From Ascidia mentula (taxonomy: Eukaryota > Chordata > Ascidiacea > Phlebobranchia > Ascidiidae), in contig OX387205.1 of assembly GCA_947561715.1 (NCBI GenBank), forward strand, positions 2,609,001 through 2,673,000: 64,000 nucleotides of DNA, written 5' to 3'. The position numbers and the translations under genes are program-made. The notes under the pieces are model-generated. The model was given only the letters and a program-made list of their open reading frames with translations. It was not told the DNA's origin and ran no database searches. The first letter of the stretch is position 1. Each line of letters opens with the position of its first letter. Positions 44,939 to 57,154 of this stretch are shown here, piece after piece.

Positions 44939-46586
44939 GCTGCCAATATAATGTCTCATTAGAATGTGCAACAGGTAAAATGCCAACTGCATCCAGTTTA
45001 GCTGGTGACAATCCTCCTAAGAAGTCTCAGTCCAGCTGAATAGCATATTTAGCATTAATCTGTGTTTAGGGTTGCTATTTATTAATACATTAAACTTCTT
45101 AGTGCATCGGTAACACATCATATGGTGAGGAAGCGGTTCGTTAAGGGTTAAGGTTCAGCTAAGAATCATTGTAAGGATTAGATTAAAGAAGGGCTGGAGG
45201 TTTAACCCTGCACACTGTGTCAACTAGTAAAATCCATGCCAACGTGGTAAATTTTGTAGATATAAAAATTTAAAGATTTTGCTTATTTCGCTTCTGACTC
45301 GATATCTCTTTTATTGCTGGTATCTCATTACGTCAGGATTGTTGGTGTTTGAAACTTTTTTGACAGTCTGTAGCAGCTGATTTATACCGATGAGCACATT
45401 TTACAGATTGTGTGTATCTTTTACATAGTTACATTTTTGAACTACGTAGTTTTTCAGCGAGACTTACGATGCCTGTGTGTAGACAAAATACATATAAGAC
45501 GTAGTCCTAGAGAAACGCCAGAAGAACCTTGGATTTGAAGTGTCGTGTTTTGACTGTTTCTAAATTTGCAAATTACCTAACTTAAAGCAGGATTTGTATG
45601 GTTGCTAATCCTCCACAGGTTGTAACTTACATCATTGAATGCCTGTGATAAGTTTCATTTCCATTATTTTATGGTTCATTTCCATGATTAGTCCATCTAC
45701 GACATAGCATTAAATTTCCGTTCTCTTGATATTGGTCAATATCGGCAACTATTACCACAACGTTGGGCAGAATTGTTTGAATTACGCATGTATTTTGGCA
45801 TGCCGGTATCATGCTAAGTTGCGAAAAGATGGTGAAACGTGCATACGGTCGAACACCTGTATTATAGCCTATATACTATCTATGAAACCATATAAGCAAG
45901 CCCCGATTGCGCTAGGATGATAATTAAACACTTTTGTGTTTACTTCAGATTTGTAGTTAAAGAGACTGCGAAGATTTTATTGTTCTCGTTTCTTTAATCA
46001 GCACAGTAGGTGGTGCTTCACTTTCTTTTGTGCCAATTGTTAGTCGTAAAGTCTGACTTCCGTTACCAGTTACCTATGCCAAGCCACATTAATATCGATG
46101 GTTTTTAGTTTTATGTAACTTACAATGGACAAGATTCTACATGCGAATATTGTGGATAAAATGGCTGTACCATAAAACTGTGGGGTTAAAGAAAAACTAT
46201 TTCCATTTACAAGTCATTATAGTCTTCCAAATTATATGTACAATTTTATTCTTACCGAGTGCCGTTTGACGGGACACAAGTCAGGTACGGTAAAACTTTC
46301 TTGTTACAAACAAGCGTGTATAATAGAATACCAGGCGCACAGAACTCGAAAAAAGCAAAAGGAAATAACAAAGCCAGCGGAGCGTGTGGACACATTTTGA
46401 AAACAGTATACACTGCGTTTATCGCTGGTGACGTAACCATACGTTTAAGATCGTAATTACCGATTTTTTGCAGAATCTTATCTAAATCCCATTTGTTGGA
46501 TGCATGATGAACCAACACACTCTTCTGGCACGCAATATATGCGGTTATATAACGTCCTGGTCCAAATTACCGGATTTGTATGATGA
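44939..46586. other. No gene recognised; 3' flank of A5 at right end
   Basis: About 46380-46450 (TATACACTGCGTTTATCGCTGGTGACGTAACC region) matches the 3' flanks of the A-type genes. The rest shows nothing that I can name. Confidence 0.45.
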
Positions 46587-48904
46587 TCATCGAGATCCGG
46601 ACGGACCGGGTAATTCGGAACTGTCAACATTTCTTTCGGATATTAGTGGTTGTTCTTCACTAGCTTCCTCTTCTTCAAGGATAACAACAGATATATATTT
46701 CTTCTCTTGAAATTTTTGGGATTCGGACTCGAAATTCCGAACATTAGAAGCCAAACGTTCCGTTTCACTTACTCCCACTTCCGTATGGTCAACACCAGAT
46801 GTAGATCCTCCACCACTTGAGGACTGGTCTCCTTTCCAAGCACCACGTCCATTATTTGTGGACTGGGCAGTTTCTCGATGAACACTTCTGTTTCTTAACG
46901 TTTCGAGTCCAGGAAGGAATTTTGCAATCTTTTCATCTGTGTTGGTCTTGACAAAATTACTGTTCAAAATTTCAGTCAAATCTTTATTTGTGATATCTAA
47001 GTAAAAATGGAAAAAATCAACATCACCCAATGATGCAGCCTTAGGCATATTTTTTTGTAACTTGTCTTGTATATCTTGATTTTCTTCTTCAACACCCTTG
47101 TACAGTTTTGTAAACGATTTCACGCCCTTGCTTTTTCCACTCTGTTCGCAAAGCAACAAAAATAAATCCAAGCTACAAGTTATTGCACAAGGACCGAAAA
47201 TTGTGCAAAGGATAACTAACATCAGACACAGGATACAAAACAACAACATGACTTGTACGATAGTTATGACAAACAGTGTGTTGAATGAGTTGTTGACACA
47301 CTTGTAGGCTCCATCGCACACAAATTCTGCACTTGGGTTAAGCAAAGCTCCGTATGTAATAAGAGCAAGCAATGCAACGATAAAACTTTCTATGTTTCTC
47401 CAAAAGTAGGCAGTTTTGAATAACCAAAGTTGGGACAGGCTGTTTTCTTGGTGTTCGGCGGCAACCTTGCGCTCGGAGTTTTGATTACTCCTGCGTAAAT
47501 TATCAGCAATTTGGCTGACTGTTACTATCTGACGCAGTGAGAGAAGTTGCTTGTACGCTTCAACCATTCGGGTACCCTCCACTAAGTCCGATTCTACTCT
47601 TTCCTTTCTGCCTATAGTTTTTTTATCAAGATTCACCAACTGAATTTCCACTGATTCATTTCTCAAAGATTCAAGATGTTCTAAAATGTTAAGTTTATCG
47701 ATATCATCTAAAAGGAACTCAAAATCTGGTAGACTTTCACCACAAAATTCACGGTATGATTTTTCAAGTTTTGATAAATCTACAATCCTTAATTTTTGCT
47801 TAGTTTGGGCATCTTGACACTTTCTGTAACCATCTACCAGGTTTGCTACTTCAGGATTTGCAGCACTCTCCTTGTGTAAAGATTCAACACGACGCAAATC
47901 CTCTAAAGCCTTTAGTTCTTCCCCGTTTTTCAGCAACTTTAACAGAAAAATCGCAGCAGCTTGAATCCTCTTCAGAATGTGAAGCTTCATCTCAACTGAG
48001 TAACTGATTCCCTGCGTTAGTTTGCGGATGTTCTCAATTTCATATAATGCTAAAAGTTGTTTCAAACTGTAAACTAACTCATCACGCTTAACACATGTTT
48101 TGTTGTCTGGCTTCGCCATGTCCTGCAGTGCTCTATATGGTGGTGGTCTCAATATCTCAATGGCAGGATGCTGGTGTTCTCTACAAGCCTTTGTTATGAA
48201 CGTCTCCAATTCAAAAGACATGTCTTTCTCTGATACATCTAGTAATTTCAGATTTTCTCCGCAGGGATCTCTAAGCATATCTTTTTGGAAACAAAGTTAG
48301 TGCCAAAATCAAGAAAAGGTGAGGTAACATAAAGGCTTACAGCATCCTTCAGCAGTTGCTCCTGAAGAGAAGTGTCAGTGGGCTCTTTTGTCTGAGAAAT
48401 GCCAGTGTTATCCGCTTTAACAAACTCTCTCACAAAGCTTCTACATCTCTGCTTTTCCAGCGATGTTGAGATGTCGGGTAAGTCAGGGGATGTAACTATA
48501 GTGATAAACTCATCAACCGACTTCTCGAAATTTGAAACAAGTTCAAATACCTTATGTAACTGGGCAATTTCATTTCTTACACTGGAAATATGTTGCCATA
48601 TGCTCATTGCTATGTACAAGCAAGTGGTGAGCAACACCGAGATCCACCAGGAGTTCGACTGAAAGAAATTTGCCTCTGCATTACATTGTTCATTTACAAA
48701 CAACATTTTGGGGTTTGTGAATGATTCAACATCACTTTCGTTGCAAGGAAAACAATGCAATGAGTTGCTATCAGTTTTGTACAGCAAAAATATATTGGAA
48801 GCGACTATTGCCAACATAAAGTACTTACGCATGGTTTCCCACCATGGCGTCAAGCCATAAGTTGACAACAAGTTGCTTGTAAGGCAAATATCACTCAGTG
48901 ACAT
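46587..48904 (-). pseudogene. A5: divergent A-type channel-like copy with one frameshift
   Basis: Two overlapping frames (48248-48904 from the ATG at 48904, and 46587-48278) together cover the whole protein. They are out of phase at a run of five Ts near 48278-48285, so one indel separates them. It keeps PWW, TM1, CFPC, the later EQC, TM2, the QLLALYEI and QLLSLRQI motifs, TM3, FVCDGAYKC, TM4 and the PGPSGS end. The SHC insert of the first extracellular loop is absent, leaving the second cysteine of CFPC without its likely partner. It is the most divergent A copy. If the T-run indel is an assembly error, this is a fourth intact gene. Confidence 0.72.
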
Positions 48905-49304
48905 AACGAGTAAAACTTGCGGTTGCTCAAATAGTTTAAAACAGATAAACAACTGTGTCACAAATTTACTTATAACCTTTCCTTTCAAATTTCTCTAATT
49001 CAGCATAAATGCTTCTGCAAATCAAATAAATGATGTAGCGTTTTTTTCGTCCTATAGTTTTTTGTACATATCGCCAACGAAACTACATGATATAAAAGCG
49101 ACAAACCTAAAATTACGTCATCAAAAACACGTGCCTTTTCCTTTGCCCAACTGTTTTGTAACTTATTGGGTTGAAAAACATATTGTATTATGTGCAAAAC
49201 AGAGCCATAATAATCATTGCAGACAGGTGTACACACTGATCACATGGTTTGTGTGAGACCTGAGACGGTAGCGCTATCAGTTGCCAAACAGCCGTTAGAC
49301 CATT
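48905..49304. other. 5' flank of A5 up to the transposon insertion
   Basis: It is a diverged version of the A-type 5' flank. The related downstream block (AAATTTGTGTGTACC...) resumes at about 55331, on the other side of the CACTA-like element. Confidence 0.5.
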
Positions 49305-50431
49305 CCCAGATAGCAAGGCTTAGTTGGGTAACCGTTGGCCAACACCTTTTTGGTTGGCGTTGGCTAATCGTCTAAATATATAATTGGACAAACGTTGGTA
49401 AACTGTTAGTATTCAAAGTCAAAATTTCCTTGAATTTCGTAAACTTGGTTGATATGTAAAGGAATTAGAAATCCATGGGTGTTTATTTGGTCGAACTGTT
49501 TGAAGTCTATACACAAACTCACTAGCATTTCCCCAACGATGGCGCTTTGTCGTAGATTTTCTGTTGCAGCGCGCCAATGTTGGCACTATATGTATCACAT
49601 TTTGTTGTTAAAATGTTTGTGCGACTTGATGTGATATACGCAGTTGTGTACAATATTTACTACAAAGTCTTTTAACACAATGAAGTATAAATTTTTAGAC
49701 GTAAGGTTTTTTTCCGACCAAACAGTTTGGTTTTTAGTGGTTTGACTTTTTTCATTTTGGAAATAGTTACTACAAAGTAAAACTAGCAACAAATTTTGTT
49801 TAGGCGCCGTAAATAGCGTTTTTTTCGATTAAAAAATGCTTTGCGGCAATGAATTTTTCAAAGCATTTAGACAATTTATGATTTCTATGAGTTGCACGCC
49901 TCGTCATTCGATTTCGCGCCCTTTCTTTCCTTTCGGTGGACAAAAGCAACGACGAAGGTTGGCATTAAAACTATGTTAAATTTTTGTTAACTTCATGTAA
50001 ATGGAAGTTTTTAATTAATGTATAAATGTGCTATACTCTGCCGTTTTGTAATATATTTGTGTATATTAATGATGACCAATTAATGTAAAAAGAAGGTGAC
50101 AAAAAGATGCACATGGTACAGAAAAGCCAACAAAATATTTGCTATGCTATACATTGGAACCAATCTTGGCTACACTTTCTTCTAGCTATTATATATTGTA
50201 GCAAATTTTGTGCTGTGCTACTGTTGGTGCATTTGCCTTGTTCTCTTAGAAACATTGGCCATTAAAAATTGTATGTCAAAGTTTAAATTTACCAGGTTCT
50301 TTTTGGTTGGTCTTATTTTGTATGCTTTTTTAAACAAAGCTGCATGTATTCAGATTTAGTAAAATTCAATAATTGTTATATGTGGTTGTACAACTGCAAT
50401 AAAAAACTAAGTGTGTTATTTTGTACTGATA

Positions 50432-52438
50432 ATGGTTCCAAGAGAAAAATCATATTGGACAATTCGACGTAAAGTTAAGCAAAAAGTTCAAGAGTGCTGT
50501 ATGGAAATTGCTTCACAAAACGAAGCTTCCCCAAATCTCCATCCTCAAATTTTGGATTCTAATGAAAATGATGATTGTTGTTTGGAAAGTAGTGGTAGTA
50601 GTTCAAACCATTCTACTTATGATGTTAGTGCAAGTTCAAGTGACAATGAGTCAGTTGAAGAGAAACATTCAGATGATAATATGCTTTCTATAGACCTGGG
50701 TTTTAAAAATGATGCTGATAATTTCAACTTGCAGGCTGAAATTGCTTTGTGGGCAACTTCCTGCAAAATTACCCAATGTGCATTACATTCTTTGTTGAGT
50801 ATTTTAAGAGTAAAACTTCCCGACCTTCCCAAAGATCCGCGCACATTGCTGGGCACATGTACATCATACAAAACAAAAAAAATTTCAAATGGGGAATATT
50901 ACCACTTTGGAATTGGTACACGTATTTGTGAAGAGTTAAAACAGGTTTCTTTTTTGCCTGAATGTGGCAGCACTTTAAGACTGCAAATAAATATTGACGG
51001 GCTTCCACTGTTTAAAAGTACCAATGATCAATTTTGGCCCATTTTGGGAATGTTAATGGATTTTTCAAACAAAAAAACATTTCTTATTGGCATTTACCAT
51101 GGCCTGACAAAACCAAAACCAATTAGTGCCTATCTTGAGGACTTTATCAATGATATGACATCCATTCAGAAAGATGGTCTACTGTTTAGCAACAGGCAGT
51201 ACAGTGTTATTTTATCAGCAGTTATATGTGATGCCCCGGCTCGGTCACTGGTCAAATGTGTTAAGCAACACAATGGATATGCAGGTTGTAACAAGTGCAC
51301 GGATCATGGCACTTGGATAAATCATAGAATGACCTTTCAACAGCATGCAGAACTGAGAACAGATTCTTCTTTTAAAGATATGATAGATGAAGAACACCAT
51401 ATGTCCAAGTCACCGCTTTTGTCACTTGATATCGGAATGGTCTCCAACTTTCCTTTGGATTATATGCATTCAGTGTGCTTGGGTGTAATGAAGCGCTTAA
51501 TATTTTTATGGTCAAAAGGCCCATTGCCAATGCGAGTCAGTAGTCGACATATAAAAAGTATATCTGAGTCCTTGGTGTCTTTACGGCAGTATATACCCAG
51601 TGAATTTGCCCGGCGACCCAGAGGTTTAAATGAGTTTGAAAGATGGAAGGCAAAAGAATTTCGTCAGTTTTTGCTGTATACTGGCCCAGTTGTGTTAATT
51701 GATATTTTGGATCCTGATGTGTACAAAAACTTCATGCTTTTACATGTCGGAATATTGATACTTGCAAGTCAAAATTTACTTACACTACGTGATTACACAC
51801 ACAAATTGCTAACAGCTTTTGTTCAGCACTATTCTGCCTTATATGGAGCTGACAGCATTGTGTATAATGTACACAGTTTAATACACATCAGTGAAGATGC
51901 TAGAATTCATGGTCCTCTTGATACATTCTCATCATTTCCTTTTGAAAACTATTTACAATCCTTAAAGAAAATGGTTCGTAAACCACAGTCTCCACTGCAA
52001 CAAGTTCTACGACGCCTTTCTGAGCACAGTTTAACTCCACCAAGCAGCGAAAAACCAGTAAAATTTCTTCACCAACATAGCAATGGTCCTTTGCCCGCCG
52101 AATGTGATTGTAATATGCTACAATACAAAAAACTGCAATTTCCTCAGTACACGATTGGTCTGCATGAAAGAGATAATTGTTTTAGAATTAATGGTCAAGT
52201 TTCCCTAATCCGTAATATACTGGTGTCACCACATGACAGTAAAAATTTGGTGTTTGTGTATGAAAATTTTATTGATCCTAAACATTTTTATTCTTATCCT
52301 GCAACTTCAGCTAATTTTGGAGCTTATTATGTTTGCTGTATGTCTGGAAAATGGCAAACTGCCCTGCTATCTGAAATTGAGCACAAGTTTGTTCGTCTTC
52401 CCTGCAACAATGGATATTTTGTTCTTCCAGAGCTTTAG
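50432..52438 (+). CDS. TNP2-like transposase (668 aa)
   Basis: An intact frame from ATG at 50432; the seven upstream codons open at GTG. After an acidic, Ser/Asn-rich N-terminus, the catalytic region shows NIDGLPLFKS...FWPILG (first likely Asp), VICDAPAR (second), a CNKC zinc-binding-like pair, and the hallmark FPLDYMHSVCLGVMKRL...FLWS, then EFRQFLLYTGPVVL and YNVHSLIHISEDA. Long transposase-domain proteins of this type are widespread in animals. Its integrity and the clean element ends suggest recent activity. The acidic residue completing the triad cannot be assigned by eye. Confidence 0.8.
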   Translation: MVPREKSYWTIRRKVKQKVQECCMEIASQNEASPNLHPQILDSNENDDCCLESSGSSSNHSTYDVSASSSDNESVEEKHSDDNMLSIDLGFKNDADNFNLQAEIALWATSCKITQCALHSLLSILRVKLPDLPKDPRTLLGTCTSYKTKKISNGEYYHFGIGTRICEELKQVSFLPECGSTLRLQINIDGLPLFKSTNDQFWPILGMLMDFSNKKTFLIGIYHGLTKPKPISAYLEDFINDMTSIQKDGLLFSNRQYSVILSAVICDAPARSLVKCVKQHNGYAGCNKCTDHGTWINHRMTFQQHAELRTDSSFKDMIDEEHHMSKSPLLSLDIGMVSNFPLDYMHSVCLGVMKRLIFLWSKGPLPMRVSSRHIKSISESLVSLRQYIPSEFARRPRGLNEFERWKAKEFRQFLLYTGPVVLIDILDPDVYKNFMLLHVGILILASQNLLTLRDYTHKLLTAFVQHYSALYGADSIVYNVHSLIHISEDARIHGPLDTFSSFPFENYLQSLKKMVRKPQSPLQQVLRRLSEHSLTPPSSEKPVKFLHQHSNGPLPAECDCNMLQYKKLQFPQYTIGLHERDNCFRINGQVSLIRNILVSPHDSKNLVFVYENFIDPKHFYSYPATSANFGAYYVCCMSGKWQTALLSEIEHKFVRLPCNNGYFVLPEL

Positions 52439-52841
52439 TGACATTTTGCTGCTGGATTTAGGTTTCTTTTTGTATTAGTTTAAATTTTTGGATGCAAATT
52501 GCTTTTACTTGCAAAATTGATTTTGAAGTCTAAATACACTGTTCAAAGTATTATTGCAGTATATTATTTCCACTCATTTAATGCTTTATTACTCTTGAGA
52601 ATTTGATTTTGAGATTGTGTTTTGGGTCACCATGGTGTTTCTATTGTTTCATTAGACTTTATAGTCCCGGCTGTTTTTGACTTTTTTAAAGTCTTATCAA
52701 AACTATACATATGTGGGGATAATGCCATAAACCCCCCCTAAAATACTATGGTACCTGTGTTTAACTATGTAAATATTTACATAATAGGTCATAGCTGCTT
52801 ATTAACTATGCATGTTGATACCATTTTTTTTATTGTTGCAG

Positions 52842-54623
52842 ATTTCTTGAGAGAGCAACTGAAATGTATGCTGTGGTTGAATTCTCCCAGCATGATGGTG
52901 TGGAAATAATTCCACAATTATGGTTGGAAAATGAGGGTCAGTGCTGCCGCTGGCCTCCATTTCAAGATAATGCAAAAATTACCAAAGCTGTAAAAAATCA
53001 AATACATGCACTTCCATCCTGGCCCAAGTATGGCATCGAAAGAATAATGTACCAAACTGGTTAGTCATAAAGTTTTTTTTTACATTTAGCCCATTTTAAT
53101 GTTATTTATGCGCAGATTCGTATTTAAAAGCACGTGAGAAATTAAAGTTGGCTGAAGACTTCTCTGATCTTCAAACGGATACAGACCACACTCCAAGAGC
53201 AAAGCGTAAAAAGAGGCAAGAGGATGTTGGCATAGTTTGTATTAAAAGATAAACTGCTGCAGTGTGTGTATGCGGATACTATATATCACACCCACATATC
53301 TGTCATCACTTTAAATTGTTTATTTAGACCAGTCATCCGATATGATGATGAAGACTCTGAAGATGAATTGCCCCACCCTAAAAAGCGTTCTGCACCAGTT
53401 ATTCCGCTGTTAAGGACAAGCAGTGCTGTTACAGAAAGTCAATTAAGAGAGCAACTGCTTAACAATGAAGTAGTTACCTCAGAGAGACACCGAATTTTAA
53501 GCTCATCTGATGAAACTATCCCCATCATCATCAATTGAATCGACAAGAAGGCACTTGAAAAGCAAAACTGCCCCCACACACAGAAATGCTGGTAGGCCTA
53601 ATTACACAACACCCACAAGTAAGCGATTTAAATTTTTTTAAAAAAGTGTTTATAATTGGTACCTTGACATGTTTACAGCTGTTGAAAAAAAGATTCTTGC
53701 CAGTTTGGAGCAAATAAAGTTACAAATTTCAAATAACACATCTCTTATTCGATCATTAACCAATGCCAATTCACTGTCGGAGGTATTACTGCCGCCTGGA
53801 ATTGAACTTCCTTTGGACAAAATGGAAACTGTAAACACTGTTGAAGAACTTTTATGTGACAGTAAAACAGAAAAACAGCTGGTAAGTTTATCATATAGTT
53901 TATAATGGTTTAGCGGCAAATAAAAACAATGCTAAACTCTCATCATCCATAATGTTGTGTGCATGCTAGACATAAAATTGTTAGTAGAGGGCAATTGTGT
54001 ATTCAAATATCCAACTCTACTTTTACAGTGGCACTTCTGTTATTAAATGATGTATTTGTTGCTTGTACAAATTTAGACATCATTCCTCGGCAGCATAGGC
54101 GGAAAAGATGTGGCAAACACAACCAGAAATATCATGTGCCACCTTTTGGCGAATACTGTAGCACAACAATTTAATATGAAGGGTAAAGGTTCAAAGCGAC
54201 CCTTCTTACTTCTGAAGCTGCATAGAGTTGTCCAAAGTAAGAACATAGCAAAACATAGTGGACCGAAATCTACAGAGACTGCTTTGTTAAATGTTCACCT
54301 AATATTACCAATAATTATTTTTTGTAGATGCTGTTCGGAAAAATCACCGAACAGCTACAGCAACAGGTGCTGAGATTGATGATATTATTAAAGATTGGCT
54401 GCGCTTCGCTAAAGACAGAGGTGGGGGGCGGAAAGAGAGAGAAAGAAAAAAGTTGATTAACGAGCTCAATGAAAGTGCAGGTCATTACCAGTTTGTAAAA
54501 AACTATGTAATACAATTTGTCACTTTCAACTTGCCTGTCTGCCTAATATTGTGTGCATTGGATTTGAAGTTATGTTTCATCTTGAATAATTTAAATGTAA
54601 TCTCTCTGATTTCAGTAAAATAA
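52842..54623 (+). CDS. DUF4806-type accessory protein of the transposon, spliced
   Basis: I infer six exons: 52842-53059 (ATG at 52864), 53116 to about 53220, about 53328-53590, 53679-53881, 54077-54236 and 54328-54623. Most junctions have AG/GT consensus. The first encodes MYAVVEF...PQLWLENE...RWPP; the later ones encode the DUF4806 signature (PPGIELPLDKMETVNTVEEL, then SFLGSIGGKDVANTTRNIM, then EIDDIIKDWLRFAKDR). The junctions around exons 2 and 3 do not join in frame in an obvious way, and exon 3 hits a TGA at 53536 unless another frame is used, so this gene may be damaged. Such proteins commonly accompany this transposase class. DNA binding is only a guess. Confidence 0.68.
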
Positions 54624-55081
54624 GTACACTCAAATGTAACTATTACTCTAAGTAAGTAAATTAAACTTTTTGATTGTCAATGGATAAGTCTTGTTATTTT
54701 TTGCATTTTATTACAGACACATCTTTGCCGTGATCCCCAAAGAGACTGGGATTATTCGTTTTTAATAAATTTTGTTGCAACAATACGTTGTGTGCTGTTG
54801 TTGGCCCGTTGTAGGCAATTATGATTGTTTGCTAATGTTGGTTCGACGATGGCGAAAGTTTGAGGCATTACTGTTGATAGTTGGGGGCACGTTGGTTGTT
54901 CCAATTGATGTTCAAAGAATAGTTGGGCCGAGGTTGGTCCAAGGTTTGCGCCAACTGGCAGCCTACCATGGGCCGATGAGCAAAAACACATTACTCCAAC
55001 GTTGTACCGATGAAGTTGGGCCGATTAAAACCAACCGTAAGACCAACGTAATGCCGATCAAAAAATGTTATCTGGGATTGT

Positions 55082-57154
55082 ACGCTTCACCGTGGTTCGT
55101 CTCTGTTATTTGATACCCAACGGTTCCACGTTGACCGAAAAGTACCACTAGTCGAAATATGTGTGCCTGCTAGTTTAAACACCAGTCCAGTGCCACAGTC
55201 ACCAGCTGCACTGATGAGAACTTACACGTCCTAACAGTATTTACGCCTTTCAGCAGCTTTCCATACTGTATTATATCTTATACTTTTTTGGTTATTTTCG
55301 CTTTAAAGCAGTCGTTTTGTCATAAACTCAAATTTGTGTGTACCCATGTTACGATTTAGTAATAACGCGTGGAAATTGTTACTAGCATGCAACCTGCAAA
55401 TTTTACAAACAAAATGCTAAACTATGGTAAAAATCCACACCAAACAGGTCCAGCAACTCCTAACATTTACTTAGGCCACAAAGCAACCTTGCTGATGTTG
55501 CACACGATCCTTTACAGGATTTGAAAAAATCCCATGAGCGACTCATGACGTTGAACTTTTAGAATTTAACTCGTGGTGTCGGAAACGTTATTAAAAAATT
55601 TGATTTCCAGTCCAGTAGTCCATCGGGTGAAAATGCTCAGCAACCCAAAGGCTCTTGCATTGATTCCTACTTAGACACATGATACATGCATATACGGCTA
55701 TTCGGCTTGTGGGTATCGCTGTGAATTGAAATTAGGTGCATATCATCTACAAATACAAAATTGAGCACGGTATGCGCTTTCGTGATTATTTTTTCTGAGC
55801 CTGCCCGAGCCAAATTTCCAAACACCGTTCAGCACCAAAAAAATAGCAGTGACAAAACAAAATTGCTTCCAATAATCCCAAAAAAAGGCATTGGTTTAGG
55901 GTTGGCTATTTAAAAGTTTTTCATTTCATAAAAAGCGGCAGAGAGTTCTGTGATAATTTTGCGAAAGTTAAATTAAACAAGCCGGCATCTCGTCTACGAG
56001 TTTAGGTCAAAATATAGTCCTGGGACAATTGCTTCAGCTATCTTTGTGGTGGCACCCTGTTTGACATTATTTCTGCCAAACGGACAAAAATATATCATGA
56101 CCCGAGTCACAAGCAGTATTTTTGGAAATAAAGGGGCATTTTGAAACGTTTTGGCTTCTTTTGCGTTCGAATTCCAAAAAGACAATTTCAAGCCCAGAAA
56201 CTTACTGTAATCAAACAACATGTATTCTTACCTCATAATCGCCAACTTGGCACATGTGTTGCGGATCATGGTGCGTCAAGTTTGTCAAATAACAACAAAT
56301 GGCTGCTAATTGAAAAAAATGTTTTTTTGCGTTTATTTACACGAGTTCAAAATAAACTACTTCTAAATGTTACTTTGCGTAGGTACGGAACGAAACGCAC
56401 AACGACAGTGGAAAAATAAAAGCAATCTCGTTTCAAACACAAGGAAAGCACAGTAAAGCATTAGGGCTTGCAACACACAGACAATCAATTGCTCTTGGGT
56501 TGCTGCACACAACAGAAAATTTTCCGACAGGATTCATGGACTTCTAGCAATTCCTAAACTTGAGTGACGAGATCCAAGTATTTTTTTTGCAGAAACACAA
56601 GAAATGTATCAAGCTACAATAGTAAAAACCGAAAATCAAAGGATTAGCACCAATTGAATACTCACGCAAGGTGTTGGTAACAACAAGAATGGGTTTTCAA
56701 ACTCCATTGTCAATATGCACCAGCTTTCAAGACACTGAACTTCGGGGCAATACCAAAATACCAACCATTCGCCTTGATAAATTGCAACTCGTGATATTCT
56801 GCGAAGGAATGGGTTAAGAGGATGTTATCAATTCCAGTTCTACTGGAAGATCGAACCAGGAACGCTTGTTCAATAAAAAGGATTAACAGCATTGCTAAAG
56901 TGAGGTCATTTTGCCGACAGGAAACAAAACGCAGGCTGCGAGTTTCCGACACATTCTAAAGGCTGCATATTCCTTTTGACACGCCAGAAACTTCTTCATT
57001 TTCGGTTATTAGTGTACCTACACGTAGAACCAAGTAGTTTACAAACAGTTTTAGAGTGGAAACGTTCTAATTGCAGGCACGAGACAAACTGCATCTTCTT
57101 CAAAACTGTCGTTGGTCCCCTGCAAACAGTTTAGCTTCAGTCATTTTCCGTGTG
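55082..57154. other. Displaced, ancient copy of the amplified unit's 5' flank
   Basis: 55331-56000 is a diverged homologue of the block beginning at 4749, and 56740-56950 of about 5500-5680. This is the A5 flank pushed away by the transposon. No gene is seen. Confidence 0.55.
55204..55259 (+). ncRNA. Decayed hammerhead motif
   Basis: AGCTGCA and an intact CTGATGA are present, but stem II and GAAA are lost, and the 3' strand of stem I reads AGCAGCT. It is a relic of the same element as at 58078. Confidence 0.5.

Larger units (their letters stand above)
49305..55078 (+). mobile_element. CACTA/EnSpm-like DNA transposon, apparently complete (5774 bp)
   Basis: The ends are CCCAGATAGCA (49305-49315) and the inverted CCCAGATAACA (ending 55078), flanked by a 3-bp duplication ATT (49302-49304 and 55079-55081). 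Subterminal regions on both sides are rich in GTTGG/CCAAC motifs, as is usual for CACTA-like elements. Inside are an intronless transposase gene and a spliced DUF4806 gene in the same orientation. The termini are not the classic CACTA but the 3-bp duplication and transposase type fit the superfamily. The superfamily label is inference. Confidence 0.75.
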
